Assembly: GCA_028681335.1 (NCBI GenBank)
Contig: JAQUIT010000005.1
Coordinates: forward strand, 124,001 to 188,000
Length of the DNA stretch: 64,000 bases
Direction of reading: 5' to 3'
Source: Desulfuromonadaceae bacterium
GTDB taxonomy: Bacteria; Desulfobacterota; Desulfuromonadia; Geobacterales; Pseudopelobacteraceae
The translations under genes and the position numbers were made by a program. Shown one piece after another: positions 62,649 to 64,000 of this stretch. Each line of letters starts with the position of its first letter. Position 1 is the stretch's first letter. A model generated the notes under the pieces. It had not been told where the DNA came from, did not search any database, and saw only the letters and a program-made list of their open reading frames with translations.

Positions 62649-63302
62649 GTGAAGGCACATTTCCTACAACGCTGCTGGGTTACGTTTTCCGTTTATGTCG
62701 TCGGATTTTACGCATCCTGCCTTAATAGATTCGTTATCAAGGGGAGTGGCAACATCCCGCACAAAGGCCCGGTCCTGATAGTTTCAAATCACATATCAGC
62801 CTATGACACCATATTCCTCCCCTGGGCCGTCATCAAACACAATCCGCTTCAGATGCTCTGGGCGCCAGCCAAAGAGGAACTTTTTGAGAATACCTTTCTG
62901 CGGATGATTTACATGTCTTGGGGAGCCTTTCCGGTCAGGCGAAAAAGAGACGTCAGGGCCGGACGTGTGTTGAACGACCTGCTCCTGGATCAGAAGGTCA
63001 TGCTGTTCCCGGAAGGAACGCGCCATAAAGACGGCCAACTCGGACAGGGTAACCGCGGCGTAGGAAAAATTATTTACGATACCCGCCCTGCCGTAATTCC
63101 AACCGCTTTGACCGGAGTGAACAGCTGGAAATTTCCTGGGTTACGACAAAAAGGTGCCGTTATTTTCGGGGCGCCGCTCGACTTCGAAGATCTTTTCCAG
63201 AGAGAGGATTGCAAGGAGACCCACATTTTGATAGTTGAGCGGGTCATGCAGGCAATTGCCACTCAACTGGCAGGGGAAAGGGTGGATTATGTCAGAAAAT
63301 GA
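62649..63302 (+). CDS. plsC: 1-acyl-sn-glycerol-3-phosphate acyltransferase
   Basis: The 217-residue membrane-associated enzyme has the HX4D motif in [13 protein letters not shown], the acceptor-site [13 protein letters not shown] and the [12 protein letters not shown] motif. It acylates lysophosphatidate in phospholipid synthesis. Start is GTG 62649 after AAAGGGG. It overlaps rnhA by 14 bases. Confidence 0.92.
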   Translation: MKAHFLQRCWVTFSVYVVGFYASCLNRFVIKGSGNIPHKGPVLIVSNHISAYDTIFLPWAVIKHNPLQMLWAPAKEELFENTFLRMIYMSWGAFPVRRKRDVRAGRVLNDLLLDQKVMLFPEGTRHKDGQLGQGNRGVGKIIYDTRPAVIPTALTGVNSWKFPGLRQKGAVIFGAPLDFEDLFQREDCKETHILIVERVMQAIATQLAGERVDYVRK

Positions 63303-63738
63303 CGTCCAGGTCGTAGAGATTTTCTGTGATGGCGCCTGTAGCGGTAATCCGGGACCAGGCGGATACGGTGCAATCCTGCGCTACGGCGGGCATGTAAAAG
63401 AGCTCAGCGGTGGTGCAGCAGACACGACCAACAATCGCATGGAGATGACGGCGGCAATTGAGGCGCTCCGTCTGTTAACGCGCCCATGTCAGATTTCAAT
63501 TACAACCGATTCGCAATATCTGGTTAAAGGCATGACGGAGTGGATCGCGGGATGGCAACGTAAAGGGTGGCGCAACAGCAAGAAGGAACCTGTCCTGAAT
63601 AAAGATTTATGGGAGATGCTGCTTACCTTGACAAAGACTCATACCGTTCAATGGAAATGGGTCAGGGGTCATGCCGGACACACTGAAAATGAAAGATGCG
63701 ACCAGTTGGCCAGAGAGGGGATTCCAGTGTTACGATGA
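63289..63738 (+). CDS. rnhA: Ribonuclease HI
   Basis: RNase HI removes RNA from RNA-DNA hybrids. The catalytic acidic residues are in [32 protein letters not shown] and [10 protein letters not shown], and the last Asp is in [11 protein letters not shown]. The basic protrusion [16 protein letters not shown] is present, as in the E. coli enzyme. ATG 63289 with AGGGG upstream. Length 149. Confidence 0.97.
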   Translation: MSENDVQVVEIFCDGACSGNPGPGGYGAILRYGGHVKELSGGAADTTNNRMEMTAAIEALRLLTRPCQISITTDSQYLVKGMTEWIAGWQRKGWRNSKKEPVLNKDLWEMLLTLTKTHTVQWKWVRGHAGHTENERCDQLAREGIPVLR

Positions 63739-63793
63739 GGGGAGGTGACTATCTGGTTTTAGATTTAAATCGGAGCTGAATCAGATAAAATAG

Positions 63794-63886
63794 TGGCGGA
63801 GAGAGAGGGATTCGAACCCTCGATACCGGTTTCCCAGTATACTCGCTTAGCAGGCGAGCGCCTTCGACCTACTCGGCCATCTCTCC
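63794..63886 (-). tRNA. tRNA-Ser (anticodon GCT)
   Basis: Minus strand: acceptor GGAGAGA with partner TCTCTCC, anticodon loop CTGCTAA, a long variable arm (TATACTGGGAAACCGGTATC) typical of serine tRNA, T arm GAGGGTTCGAATCCCTC and an encoded CCA. It reads AGC and AGU. Confidence 0.97.
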
Positions 63887-64000
63887 GTATATACAGTTAA
63901 CCCGTAAAACAGTGGATGCGATACCTACCATGCCCCACAAAATAAATCAAGCTTAAAGAGAGTGCTGTAGACAATTTGAATCAACCTACCTGTTGTCTGC

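Overview
The window looks like a chromosomal segment from an anaerobic, Geobacter-like deltaproteobacterium (Desulfuromonadia). Supporting signs are hopanoid genes hpnJ and hpnK, anaerobic cobamide lower-ligand genes behind a cobalamin riboswitch, an NrfJ-like lipoprotein, a menaquinone methyltransferase and many B12-binding-type radical SAM genes. Species assignment is not possible from the sequence alone. No insertion sequence, transposase or prophage gene was seen.

Region 1 (1-12300) is a complete type I-E CRISPR-Cas locus read leftward: small ORF, cas3, cas8e, cse2, cas7e, cas5e, cas6e, a yhcG-type PD-(D/E)XK nuclease gene, cas1, cas2, a 68-bp leader, then an array of 28 repeats and 27 spacers that runs off the left edge. 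Upstream of cas3, on the opposite strand, lies what I consider the main discovery: a solitary crRNA-like gene (12174-12287). It has a degenerate repeat, a 32-nt spacer-like segment, a second near-perfect repeat and a rho-independent terminator. The first 15 nt of its spacer match, at 14 of 15 positions, a site with an AAG PAM at the -35 element of the cas promoter. The only mismatch is at position 12, one of the flipped-out positions in type I-E. This is the architecture of CreR (cas-autoregulating) or CreA (antitoxin) RNAs. The first ORF behind the targeted promoter encodes a 39-residue single-helix peptide with a lysine tail, so either autoregulation, a CreTA-like addiction module, or both is possible.

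Region 2 (12300-35450) holds a polyphosphate:AMP phosphotransferase, proC, the hpnJ-hpnK-small transporter operon, exported and chemotaxis proteins, a PilZ protein, and two cobamide blocks. One block is radical SAM-cobS-cobC; the other is riboswitch-cobU-cobT-bzaF-methyltransferase/DUF2284. Between them are a glycine-zipper lipoprotein, an M23 peptidase and a prohibitin-like protein.

Region 3 (35450-64000) is housekeeping and lineage-specific DNA. It includes a PAS/AAA+ regulator with an altered GAFTGA loop, tRNA-Arg(ACG), HNH and HAD genes, tpx, a Nudix hydrolase, a glycosyltransferase, yceH, hflX (apparently starting at ATT), fabI, radical SAM genes, ychJ, menG/ubiE, a fused diadenylate cyclase-YbbR gene, a LysM-NlpC/P60 protein, an IclR regulator, polA, an RF-like GGQ protein, plsC, rnhA and tRNA-Ser(GCT).
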